64,000 nucleotides of DNA from Aphis gossypii (Eukaryota > Arthropoda > Insecta > Hemiptera > Aphididae). The notes under the pieces were generated by a model. That model had not been told where the DNA came from, made no database searches, and saw only the letters and a list, made by a program, of their open reading frames with translations. The stretch covers positions 20,853,213-20,917,212 of the forward strand of contig NC_065531.1 of NCBI RefSeq assembly GCF_020184175.1, written 5' to 3'. Of this stretch, positions 50,721 through 62,760 are shown piece after piece (positions within the stretch are counted from its first letter, which is position 1; the number at the start of each line of letters is the position of its first letter). The position numbers were made by a program, and so were the translations under genes.

Positions 50721-53700
50721 TTCGATTAAGGTACGGAATTCACGGAATAATAACGTCCAATGAACGAGGTACAAATAAAATAACAACATGTATATTTATA
50801 TATTATATTAAATGTGGTAATTATTAAAGGTACGATATAGACAACATTTATAATCTCTATCAAACCAAGTAAATGAAATCAAATAAGAATATATTATGCG
50901 ACCTCGAATTCGAGGTGCACGAAGTTATCAATGAATACAATTTTTTAGTTTTGAGTGTTTGACACAGTTTTATTTTTTAGAACTTTTATGTGAAGTGCGC
51001 TAGTATAAAAAGCTTAAAATTGACTATGAAAATATAACTTTTAAGAACTCACGAGGGATAAATATTTGTTTGTTATCAATGGAAAAAATAAAACCTAAAT
51101 GTTTAGTTTGTTAAAATGTTATTGTAGTAATAAAATAATATAATTAAAAAATATACAAAGGCATCACATTGTCATACCATTCGTCCGAATATAAAATTAC
51201 ATTTATTATCAGCAGCAGGCATAATATATTTTGAGCGAAAGTCCGATGTATACGGTGCACAAGTCCCTTTTCTCTTCTCCGAAATGGTTTAAATGCGTCC
51301 TGACAATAGAACTAAAAATTTGGTTCGGAATAGGAGGTCTTATATAAAAAACCAAATTGTTGGCTACATTTCTACATTCTTGTTACAAGAAGCGTCACCT
51401 ATTTAAAAATAACATATTTATAATTAACCTATAAAAATGAATAATAATATTAATAATTTAGTATTTTATCAACTATAATATATATGACACATTGATATAA
51501 TAATATTGTAGTACATACAATGTAGGTACATATGTATTATGTTATTACCAATGATGATAATTATATTTTAGCTTTTTAGTAATTATTTAAATGACTAAAT
51601 AATGAATGACAATGTCAGGCAGTGTTAAATAATTCATATAATTAATATAGTATATAATTTTAGACAAAAGATAATTTTTACCCTGTCTCGACTTAGCGTG
51701 TCGTTATTTATTGTCTTATTGATTCATATATACATATATATACCTACTGATAAGCATAAACGAATGGACAAATTGAATTGAATTTAATAACTTCCAAGTT
51801 CCAATATATTATTTAATTGTTAACAAAACTGAATATTAAAATCCTGTAAATTTTATAACCTAACTGTATTTATATCTATCATTTATTAATAAAACAACTT
51901 GACAACACTTACCAAAATGGAATTTGTGAAATAATTTATTGTTTTATTGATTCGTAACATTACCTAACCTTGTATTTTTTAGATTTTTACTTTTTGAAAC
52001 ATCCAAGAACCCGCCTGTAGGCTGTAAGTATTTATAACAATTCTTCAGAGCAGAATATAATATTTTCAAAGTTTTGAAAATAATAAATATTAAACAGAAA
52101 ATATTAAATTAACCAGTTATTAATTATTTACTTGTAGCTTTTAAAGTCTAGTATTTAAAAATTCCTAACGATAAACAAAATGTAAAATTAAACGTAATTA
52201 TTATTTAATGTATACTAATTGCTGATAAACAAGTATATAACAAGTACTTCGATGTTTAATTTATTGTATGAAAAATCTCTCTATAAATATGCGCACTGAC
52301 TGGCACGCTGAATTAGAATTTAGAGCACTTAATTATTCCAATCGTATGTCATAAACTCATAAACGAGTGATACAGTATTTTACGATTATACGATTGAAAT
52401 AATTAAAAAAAAAGTATTTTTTAAGTATATAGCTCTTAGCTTTTAATATTCGTATCGGGTCAGTAGGATACAAAAAGTTAATTCTGGTATCGTTATATAG
52501 ATTAAGTAAGTAGTTTAATAGATCACGCGTTTTCGGGATTTTTAAATGGTATTTATACATTTTACGATTTTTAAATTCGTAACTGGTGCTCGGAAAAATC
52601 AATAAATTAAAATTTAAAGTAAGAGATGTACAGAATTTTAAATGACAATAAAAGATGAGCTCATATCTATGACAGAATAATAATGTCACAACAAAATATC
52701 GACTACAGTCTACAACAGACCTATATTATAATGTCAACACGACTAGACACAATACAAATACGTGTACTGTACATGCGTATTATAACAGAACGATATGAAA
52801 AGCGAAAGTGATATTCGATGGGCTGATCGGCCCACTGTATCTCTAGGGTACGACTGGTACGAGGCATTATGTTTTAAGTGCTGAAATCGTATCAGTGATC
52901 TGATAAAATTTCGACAACGTGTACGTTTTTGTAAAGTGAATAGAAACAATAAATTGACGGTCAAATACCTAAGTTTTTATTGATTCATATTTTCACTTTT
53001 CAGTATTCAGTTGTATTTGTTCAGTATTTCAGTATTTCAGTTGGTTTTTCTAGTACTAACAATATTAATTTTAATGTGGATTAAACATTATAATATTATA
53101 TTGTTATTTGTTGTTACTCGTATGACTTGTACAAACAATACTGATAATATGATTTATTTAATAATATTGATAACGTATATCATATCCCCCCGAGTCCGTG
53201 CTCAAGGCCACGATCACCGAATTTGAAGACACAGCAGTGTCTATGATCTGGTATTTATCAGTAGTATAATAATGTTTTGATTTTCCACCATTTAAAAACC
53301 AACATGATTCTGTATTTCAATTGAATTTTCACGTTTTCCAAGCTATAGGAAATATATATTTTTCGTTTGGTTATTTTTAATTTGTTGACATAAAATATTA
53401 TATATAACTATAAACCATTCAACTAGGTAGTAGGAATTATTATCATAAACCGTTACGACGAACCTCCTGCAAAAGACTACACTACATTATTTAAACTCGA
53501 AAATAACAAACGCTCTAAGTATATTATGTTATATGCACCCGTGCCAAACGTATTTTAATACGTCGCCTACAGAAACGTATAACATAAACGTCGCACTTTC
53601 GACGTTCAAAAGCTTCAAATGTCATATAGTGATATTATTATAATAAGTTCCACACGCCTGACCGTGATTGAGATTCGATCCACTTACGTTACATAATAAC

Positions 53701-55576
53701 AACAATAGTACATAATTCTATATGCCCGTTATAAAAAAATAGTATATATTTATATTTATATTAATATTTAACAACACGTAACGCAGCACACGGTGGTTTT
53801 TCTATGGCTTTTGAATTGTGACGACAGATAAAAATAACAATTAGTAATAATTATTCGGTAAACAGACACGATTATGCACCTACCTACGACCTACACATTT
53901 CTAACATATATTATTAAAAAGCAGTCGTTTTATGTGTAATAATAAAACGAGTATAACGGACAGAATAAAAATAATAATGTTGTCGCAAGTCACAATACCG
54001 TACTATAAATATTGTAGTAGAAATGTCGGCCCACGCTATATAATAGTTAAAATAGTTATATGCCTATATATAGTTATTTAGTTAAATACAATAGTTGAAT
54101 TTGTTTTGGTAACTCAAGTAAGTAAATAGAAAATACTAATAACTTTACTATTCGTTTAATTTTTTTAAACCGTTCATCCAAGTATCCAACTGTAACGTTA
54201 TATAAATCATCATGATGTTTACATTTCGTCATATAACTAAAAGTTGGTACTTGAAACTTTAGTGTTGGACGTAAGACTAAAAATTAATAATAATAATAAG
54301 CTAATCAAATTGGTTGACATAAATAGGCGTTTATTCATCTTATCAGTTATCGGGTATCCATTGTCACTGTCACAATTACAATTTTAAGGCCCAGGATAAA
54401 AATATTTTAGGAGAACATTCTCTGTAGATATCAGTGCAAAAAGAGAGTGCCTTAAGCGCTTATATTTGGAAATTAGTCCCCATATATTAGTTGACGTCAA
54501 TGTAGTAAATTATAATTTTCATTGTAGATTTATTAAAAAAAACTTAAGTGTCTCTCTTTTTGAAAAAATATGTAATATCGTTAATATTTTGTCAAATCGC
54601 AGCCCATAAAACACAATACTAATCTTATGTTCTAATTTTGAGGTTTATTTATTTATATCGACTGACAACGAGTATCATAATAATACTTTATAATGAGAAA
54701 AGTACGAAATATATATTTGTGTTTGTACATTGTTAATATGTTTGAATGTGTATTTGAGAACATGTACCTCTGTTAGTTTTCACTTCGAGAAATAATGCTT
54801 TGCTAGGGAAATAATCGTTGCTAAAAAAAGTTGCAGTTTTTTCGTTGCTCACATTTTTTCGATCTCCCAATACGTGACATAAGATAGATTATGTAAAACA
54901 TTGGTACTCGAGTCTATACTTCAATAGCTATAAATAAAGTCAGTAAAATTATAGATGCATCATGCATACACCGATTAATGCAACATTTAAGTACATTCAT
55001 TAAATAGGAAAAAACACTGAAACCGTAAATAATGAAATATTTTGTTTTGTATCATACATATTCATATGAGTTAAAAAAAAAAAATGCACCTAATAAAACT
55101 ATAAAATTAAAATTTTATTTAATGAAACTGATATCACTTAAATCTTTTGCTTTTGTACGCACAATTTTAGTCACTGAATACATCACTGTAATCCGTTGCT
55201 TAACTTTATTATATTCAATTAACACCTAAGTTTCCAATATTGAATTTATTTTTCACAATTTATGTGTATAAGTATTTATTTAACATGCTTAATATTAATT
55301 TTCCCTTCAAATTCATTTTTAAGGAGAGAGCAATAATTAAGTATAAATAAAAAAAATAACATCAGCGCGCGAAATTTCAGAATATGTATATGGGGAATTA
55401 AGCTGACGTAAATATAATATTATTGTTAACCATTTAGCGGAGCAGTCACTATCGAGTAGTTAAATCTTATTAACTTTATACATGATAATAATTAACAACA
55501 AAAGTTTACTGATGACACTGAAAAAATGAATGTAGTATGACATTTCACGTTAGCACTGTTGAGCATCACGAATTAT
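50721..55576. other. AT-rich non-coding DNA, no gene seen
   Basis: No gene recognised. A short tandem of TTCAGTAT-like units lies at 52999-53042. The 110-codon minus-strand frame at 52357-52689 has AT-driven composition and no domain. Confidence 0.55.
52999..53042. repeat. Short tandem repeat of TTCAGTAT-like units
   Basis: About four to five imperfect copies of ttcagtat in a row. Confidence 0.6.
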
Positions 55577-55640
55577 CAGTGGCGTAGCCAGGATTTTTTT
55601 TAAGGGGTGTTTTTTTTATTTGGCAATAAAATGTACCTAC
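55577..55640. mobile_element. Lone hAT-like terminal sequence
   Basis: CAGTGGCGTAGCCAGGATTTTTTTTAAGGGG is the kind of terminus carried by many dispersed hAT-type elements of insects (CAGTGGCGTA end). I searched the following DNA for the matching ctacgccactg end and found none, so only one terminus, or a truncated copy, is present. How far the element extends to the right is unknown; the end coordinate is arbitrary. Confidence 0.4.
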
Positions 55641-57214
55641 CTTGTGATAGATTTCACACTCGTGTAGTATAACCGCATGATTATAATTATCAATAATAAT
55701 AAAATAATAAATTAACTGAATGGTAATGATTATTACCATAAAACAAGAACAAAATTTTAACTATGCTATACTTATCAGACAATGGTAATTATTTTGATAT
55801 TTTACGGTACCTGGTAACGGCTGCAATAACGATCGCTATTTACATAATTCAAGTTATGTCCGCAACACAGGGTTTTGTCCATAACTTTTTAACTAATTAC
55901 ACGAGTTGTGTCCTGTAGATATTTTTGTGTAATTGTGTTACTCGAGTTGTGACTAGAAGTTTTTTGAGTGATTTACTAGTTGTATGTTTACAAACAAAGG
56001 TTAGTTTACACAAATAAAATTGTGTTCCGATATTTTAAAATCAAGAAATGTATCCAATACAAATTACAATATTATACATACCAATTAAATTGTATACAAG
56101 AATATATTTTGTTTCATCATATTAATAACTATAGTTTAAATAAAATATAAAAATTATTATGCATTAAGCACTCTCAAACTTTTTTTACACATAAGTTATG
56201 AATAAACACATAAATTGTAAAAGACATCAAGGACACACCCATGAATATCCATAGACGTAGAGCAGAGCCATCTAATATTTATCAATGTTTAACTCGGATT
56301 TTACACAATATTTTAGTAATTGAAATTATAAATTAAACACATCATATATAGATAGGCAACACTTACTGTCAAAATACTTATCTAGTGGATAGAATTAAAA
56401 TTTAAATAATGAGTATAATATTATTAATTAATTTATTATTAAATACATAGGTATTACATTTTATCGGATATTTACTCCCAACAGTTTTATCTGTAGTTAC
56501 TAGTTTAGTAGAATTTTAATTTTACATTAAACTTATATTTGCAGAAAACTTTCATTAAATTGTAATAATGTATGAAATTATCAAGTGACGAACGATACGT
56601 ACTATTCAAATTTAAAATTAGATATATAATTATTGATTCTCACGAAATTGAAATATTAATTCTCATCCCCTTTTTTATTATGCAAAACCCAACAGTTATA
56701 ATAACGTCGATAGGAATATTGAAAAAGACGATGAACTATAACAGAATTGTACGAAAACTTTACTATTCATGTTAAGTTATTCCGCTTAATTTAACAGTGT
56801 CAAAAAATCATGACTACATAAATATTATCGTACAGTATATCATCCTTAAACCTACAAAATAGCGTTGTAACTCCGATTTTAGCTGTGGAGTGAAAACATG
56901 ATTTAACTATGTAAATAATTATTAATAAATAGTTTTCTGCAATAATATATATACATCATAGACGCGTACATAAATTTAACCTTTCCGAAAACCAGAAGAC
57001 CAAAATACATTAATATCGCGTTAACTTTTAATATAGTGTAAACATTTCCACATTGGTAAGTGAAGTGCCTCTAATACGACGTGTGTAAATATTATAGTAT
57101 GTATATATTTTAAAACGAGGAAATTTTTTTTTTCGACGGGTACCGAGAATTCGAGTATAAACTTTAAAGTATTTAGTAGGTATATGAATACAATTTCTTA
57201 TACATTATATTATT
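55641..57214. other. AT-rich non-coding DNA, no gene seen
   Basis: No gene recognised. Part of it may belong to the element whose end is at 55577. The 67-codon plus-strand frame near 56572-56775 has no motif. Confidence 0.5.
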
Positions 57215-57754
57215 ACTAGTTGACCTGGCAAACGTTGTATTGACCGTAAACATTTATTTTTATTTGCTTATATACCTATATATATCTATAATATTTTTTG
57301 TGGTACCGCCGGTACGTAACCAAAAAGAAAAAATAACTATAAGAGTACCAACCGAATCTAATATGGCTTAGATAGCTTTCGTGGTTTCCGAGATTACCGA
57401 GTTAACAAACATACAATCGTTTTTGTATGGGTATTAGCTGTATATCTAAACTTTACCCAGGAAAAAAACCGAACAAATATAAAATACAACACATGTATAG
57501 CGGCGCGTATCTAGGTTTTAGTGTACCTACCTCTGTTAACGGGGAAATTGGCGTCGGTGTACCACGCTTTGTGAACTAATTCCGCCGAAATGAGATACTA
57601 GATTGGGGACATTATTTGGTATATTTTCAAACGTGGTTTAAACTACATTTTTAACAATCTCAGAGATTTTCGTCAAAATCGGTCAAATATTTTTTGATCA
57701 TACATAAGCTATAAACATAAATTTATGTGAATAATATGTATATGGATTATATAA
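57215..57754 (+). mobile_element. RTE-like non-LTR retrotransposon 3' tail
   Basis: It begins ACTAGTTGACCTGGCAAACG and contains TTTTCGTCAAAATCGGTCAA near 57667-57686, then an AT tail with tatgtatatggattatata. The 'tgacctggcaaacgttgt' opening and 'tcgtcaaaatcggt' core are characteristic of 3' regions of RTE-type elements in insects (family knowledge). The middle is CG-containing (tggtaccgccggtacg, aatggggaaattggcg-like phrases) and has no reverse transcriptase frame, so this is a truncated 3' fragment. It shares the core phrase and orientation with 1845-2056. Confidence 0.55.
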
Positions 57755-59160
57755 ATTTTTTACTTTTGTAATCAATAATTGTAACAAAAAAAAAATTCAA
57801 TTTTGTAATATTAAACGCTATTATTATACGAACCACTTATAATAACTCATTTATGTTGAAAAACGTAGCTATAAACACTAGTCTTTTCGAGCTCTAAGAA
57901 ATATAAATGAAAATGTTTGTGCCAATTGGATAATTAATGATTCCGGAAAATAGCAAACACTAAAAAAATACACTATAATTGTTATGTGTTAGAAAATATA
58001 TAGATAAATACGGTTAGATACTAAAACTAGATAGATAAAATTGCGAATGATACCTGTATACGACTATTAGTATATCGTTTGTACATCAAGAAATATATGA
58101 GAGGTCACTATTTTTGCAAAGATAGGTACTTTAGAAACTCAGGAAGTTTTCAGGAAGGAGCATCACAATTTGATACATATGGTTATCAAAAAAAAAAAAA
58201 AAAAAAATAGGCAAAAATCAAAGAATTAAATTAAAACGAATAAAAACCTCATTTAATTTAATGTATCAAAAAACTAATTTCTCATCTGTGTACCAGATAA
58301 AACCCGTGTATTCATCACATATACATATTATTATTATAATAATATCTTTAACGGCGGTAATCGGCAGAGGTTTGTATCAATATCTATAAATTTGAAATTC
58401 TGATGTCGAATTTCAGACCTCATTTCGCGTACCAGAATGTACAATGTACGACGTACCTATATACTTTCCTCGCATAAATCGTAGCTCGGTCGTGACATAA
58501 ATCCTGCGCGGTATAAATAATTTACACATCATACCTACGAATGATATTAATATTAGAATAATGGAGCTATTTGCCTTATTACGTCGAGCTGGTCGTGTAT
58601 TTATACGGCCTCTGGCGTCATCGTCTTTATTATGGAACGAGTAGATTTCAAAAATATTTCTGTAGAAACTGCGCACGGTATTTTACGTATGTTTAAAATA
58701 CATATACCCGAGTCGCAATAACTCGATAAACTTAACAAATTGATTTTTTTTATTCCCTTGAAATTCTCATAACACTCGACGTATAACTCGAATATAAAAT
58801 TCTAATAAATAGCGGAAAATTTTCGGGCGTGTCTGTAATTTTGCTTAAAATATGTAGCGAAAGTGCTTCTGGAAACGAACTTTTTGCAATGGATAATATG
58901 TAAGAATATAGTAAAATATTATAAAAGAATATTATCTCGATGATGCTTTTAATATGAAAAAGACAAGATTATTTTTCGGTTAGTGCTGATGATCCTGTAT
59001 AATGGCCATTGAATACTTATCTATAATCGAATTGACTTTAAAATAATATAACTTTATCATGTGTAGTGAATGTTAGTGTATAAAAATCGTCGTGATGTAT
59101 AATATCATTATATTATAACACTATATTATTTATAATACACGTTATAATGTTATATTATGT
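57755..59160. other. AT-rich non-coding DNA, no gene seen
   Basis: An A20 run lies at 58188-58207, possibly the tail of a short plus-strand retro-insertion whose body I cannot identify. An 87-codon minus-strand frame at 58413-58676 lies in a slightly CpG-richer patch and is unrecognised. Confidence 0.5.
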
Positions 59161-59552
59161 GATATTGTATAGTCGCACGCAACCGTGAGTCGATATTTTC
59201 CTCTCTTTATTTCTAAGCTCATCGTGGCTAGCAATTAAAAACTTAAGGACCTCGTTTTATACGGGTTCACTCACCGTAAATAATGCGTACGGAGTTTATT
59301 ATCAGTCCGGTGGATTGCTGATGAATGGCCTTCCGCGTGACAACGGGACGTTATTCGGGCCTTTCCTATTGTTTGGACCGGAAGCGCTTCCGTATAGACA
59401 ACACAAAGCAGCCGAAAGCATGATATCTTGCCGCCACTCGATTTCGGTGGGCGTCGTCACCATTGTCACAGAGGAATAATTTCACCCGTCCCGCCGTGAA
59501 ATGAAATCGGAATAATAACAACCATAAACCTTTGAACATGTTAAACGCTGTG

Positions 59553-59584
<32 letters not shown>

Positions 59585-59760
59585 TAACCGAAAAGATACA
59601 CAAATATATAATAGTATATAATATTATTATGTATATATTGCCGGGAGCAGAGAAGATTTATATCATCCCGAAAAAAATATAAAATAAAATCCGTACATTA
59701 AAGCTGAACGGTGGTGTACAATAAACGGCGGATGGGCGGACGCGTATAATATACAGATAA
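59161..59760 (-). promoter_or_regulatory. CpG-rich island with minus-strand donor (candidate exon)
   Basis: The stretch 59240-59500 is markedly more balanced than its surroundings (tccgcgtgacaacggg, ccggaagcgcttccg, ttgccgccactcgatttcgg). On the minus strand one frame stays open for about 60 codons between roughly 59460 and 59280 and leads into a donor match, acG|GTGAGTGAAC. A second minus-strand frame beginning with ATG near 59466 is also open for about 47 codons. I recognise neither peptide and see no clear acceptor, so a first exon or regulatory island is only a candidate. A palindrome, GGAAGCGCTTCC, lies near 59381-59392. Confidence 0.2.
59548..59585. repeat. (AAT)n microsatellite ending in A-run
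   Basis: About eight AAT units followed by about ten A. Confidence 0.8.
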
Positions 59761-61430
59761 GTGAATGGTGAATAAAAATCACAATTGTGAAAAAAGCTCT
59801 TTATCTCGTTTGTATATTTTGCATGCCTTTTCTCCGTTTATTCGTTTTTAACTCGTATAAATAGATGGTTTAATACGCGGAAGTATAAAAACCAACAGCA
59901 CCTAATTCATTTTTGTTGTTCGTCAGTGATGAATCATCGCCGTATAATTATAATATGTAGGTACTTGTGGCGACCACTGTGCTTCTTTATTTTTCCATTT
60001 CTCTCAATTTCACAACAATACCGATATTTAAAATAATTATTATAGTATATATAGTTTACTCATCACTTGCATACAGCATATAATATTACGTTTAACTACT
60101 TTTAGTCAGTAATCATTAATTGCGTTGATTCAATTTTTACAGTATTACTTCTGATCTGAGTACCTAATTTCGTCTAAGAAATATGATTCAGAAATTTGAA
60201 ACGCGTCAAAAATTATGCGTGTAAGCACTGTAAACTAAATCAAAATGTTTCAATAAAATGGAAGGCTGCATAATTTATAAGTGGCTCAATAATAGGTAAT
60301 AAAATATATAATGGTAAGACTACGCGTATCGAAATTAAATAAATCAAATTATATAATAAATTATACAAAACAAAATAAAAGGCTGCGTTAAAAATAAACG
60401 AAGCGAATTTAAAATGTAATCCGAAAACGAAGGATTCGAAGTCAAATAAAGTGTTTACGACATTGTTTATTAACGTCAAGTAAATCATCGTCAAATAAAG
60501 TAAGTTCAGTAATTAAGTACGCAAATTACTCCAATAAGCACAAGACAATACAAACTTGTTAAAAAGTTAAAGCCGAGTTAAAAGGTTATTTTTTTACTCG
60601 TCAAGTTAGTTAAATATCTAATTAACTATAGTTAGAGTAGTGACAACTACTACATCGATGTTAGCTTTAACTAGTTAACTTAAAGTTATATCATAATATG
60701 TAGTAGGTCAAACATATGTGCTATATTTTGTACACGTTTTTATCTCTAGTTATATCTTTTATAACCTTAAAATCTTAAACTAACTTAAAGATGTGACGAA
60801 AAAGAGACTAGAAAATACATTACTATCCAGAGTAGAAGGGAGAGAAAGAGAATAACGTCAACGTAAAAACGTATTTTTCGGGGGTCGTCGAAATCAAAAT
60901 CAAAACGAACTCGTACCGTCTTTAAATCATATTTATTTATAATAATTACGAATAATTTGGATAAATATCGCGGGTATATACTAGCTATATATGCCTACAC
61001 GTACGTATTATATATCGTACCTGCATATTATATATACATTTAACATCGCGATACATAATATAGCCATATATATATATACATATAGGTCGTACACGGTTGT
61101 TTGGGGATTACCGTATTGTAATTTCGTACGGATTTTCGCAATTCATACAAATGGGATTTTAAATACGGATTACGTCTACTCGGCGCGAAGCGCAATAAGC
61201 GCGCTGCAGGTATAATATATGCGTATGTAATATTGATACACGCGTATAATTTATAAAATATATTGTACGAGGATTTATCGTGCCCGTAAAATTTATTATT
61301 ATTATATTATAAACGTGTGCGACAGTAAATCTCCTTGCCAACACGTACACACCGCATATGCCGGCCGTACAGATAATATGTACATTCCGATTTCCGATAA
61401 TATAATAACTATTCACAATAATATAGTAAT
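59761..61430. other. AT-rich non-coding DNA with a gtta/taac-rich stretch
   Basis: No gene recognised. At about 60555-60690 short GTTAA/TTAAC words recur in both orientations (gttaaaaagttaa, agttagttaaat, taactagttaactt), which resembles degenerate ends of dispersed repeats but gives no clear boundaries. An 84-codon minus-strand frame at 60240-60494 is hydrophobic by AT composition. Confidence 0.5.
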
Positions 61431-62500
61431 AGTTACCGTGTGTATAGCATGTGCGGCTGCGGTGTAACGCGACCGCGAAGAGTGTACTCGAGAGATGAAG
61501 CCGCGGAGATAGAGAGCGTCGAGGAATCGAGAAAAGCGGCTAAGGGCGAGTAACGTGTTCGTGTGTGTGTGTGTGTGTACCTAACCTATCTACCTGTAGA
61601 GAGATAATAATATTATTATTATAAATATGTTCGACACGATGATAGATGCAATCGTCGTATAATACGACGATATTCTCGTCCTTTTACTTTCTCGATGACT
61701 CCGAAGAAAGTGCAGCACTCTGCGCTCGCCGAGTGAGTTTTAGGTATATACTCCTCTGCGTACAGACCTGTCGTGTGCACCGGTGCGCGTACAACATAAT
61801 ATCAATATTATTATTATATACGCAGTACTACCTATAACCGATACGTACACGTGTCCGACCGGCGGAATCGTTCGGAGCGAGGAATGAAATCGAAGGGCCG
61901 TTTAATTGGTTGCCCGCAGATTATGATCGACTACCGCGGCAATTAGTGTACATAAGACGCGTACAATAATAATAATAATATATATTACGTTATAATATAA
62001 TACGTCGGCGCGGATATCATATATAATGTACGTACATATATAGGCATCGCGTATATGCGGCGAGAGAGAGAGAAATGAAAAAAAATAAACGTCGTCCGTC
62101 GTTGCGGGGAGATCGTTAATTTCCGAGGGAAATCGCGAATCGTCCGGGGAAACGACGGTATATAACTCTCCGAAATAACTGTGCGCGAAAAAATAATAGT
62201 AGTTGTGCGTATAAAAAGCGGCGTATACGCGACGACTATATATTTTTATAATGATGTGACTATTATAATAATACACGAGCATGTGATCGTTGCGCATTGT
62301 GCGTGCACCTACCCTATTAATTCCAACGACGATTGCAGCGTCGACGCGAAAAGGAAATATTATAAACGTTTGACACTAAATCCGATGACGACTACGCCGT
62401 TTCGTATAATATACGACGTTATGACATGTAATTCGCGTGCATAAATAACAATATTGTGATACGCCAATACGCATTGATAATAAATAATTAAAATCATCGA
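61431..62500. promoter_or_regulatory. CpG- and purine-rich region with GAGA and GT repeats
   Basis: This is the longest CpG-rich stretch with regulatory-looking motifs. It holds a purine-rich, GAGA-bearing block at 61483-61545 (gagagatgaagccgcgg, gatagagagcg), an (GT)9 run at 61561-61578, a perfect GAGAGAGAGAGA at 62062-62073, and many CG-rich phrases to about 62440. GAGA tracts are binding sites for GAGA factor and similar proteins at insect promoters (family knowledge). Frames on both strands (minus 131 codons 61902-62297; plus 87 codons 62181-62444) conflict and match nothing. A promoter or untranslated exon is inferred, with direction unknown. Confidence 0.27.
61561..61578. repeat. (GT)9 microsatellite
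   Basis: Nine uninterrupted GT units within the CpG-rich region. Confidence 0.9.
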
Positions 62501-62644
62501 TCGACGGCGATACGCACACAATCGTTGTTAGCAGTATACGTCATAATAATAATATACTAAAAGTTTCACATTATAAGAACAAACGCGTGATACAAACCGC
62601 GAACAGAAAATAATATTATGTTAGTATTATATTATCATTATAAA

Positions 62645-62760
62645 CTAGGGGGCTCTGTCCCCTGCTGGTTTCAGTCACCAACCTCCCGGGGAGTCGACAC
62701 CTCCCCCTAACAATCTCACCAATCGGTTCACGTCGATCACCAGGGTCGACCCTTTTTGTT
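62645..62760. repeat. GC-rich dispersed-repeat-like segment
   Basis: An abrupt GC-rich block starts ctagggggctctgtcccc, which folds on itself (GGGG ... CCCC), and continues with cctcccggggagtcgac and ccagggtcgaccc. Openings of the form ctagggggctctgccccc are common at boundaries of transposon-derived repeats in aphids; that is recollection and not verified here. No frame or second terminus could be identified. Confidence 0.35.

Noticed and set aside
53660..53690. gattcgatccac resembling a tRNA T-loop
   Set aside because: No acceptor stem, D-arm or anticodon arm could be folded around it.
61902..62297. 131-codon minus-strand frame, the longest in the window
   Set aside because: I/Y-rich low-complexity composition (IYIIIIIV, YYYF), overlaps an opposite-strand frame, no domain, and lies in a region with repeats.
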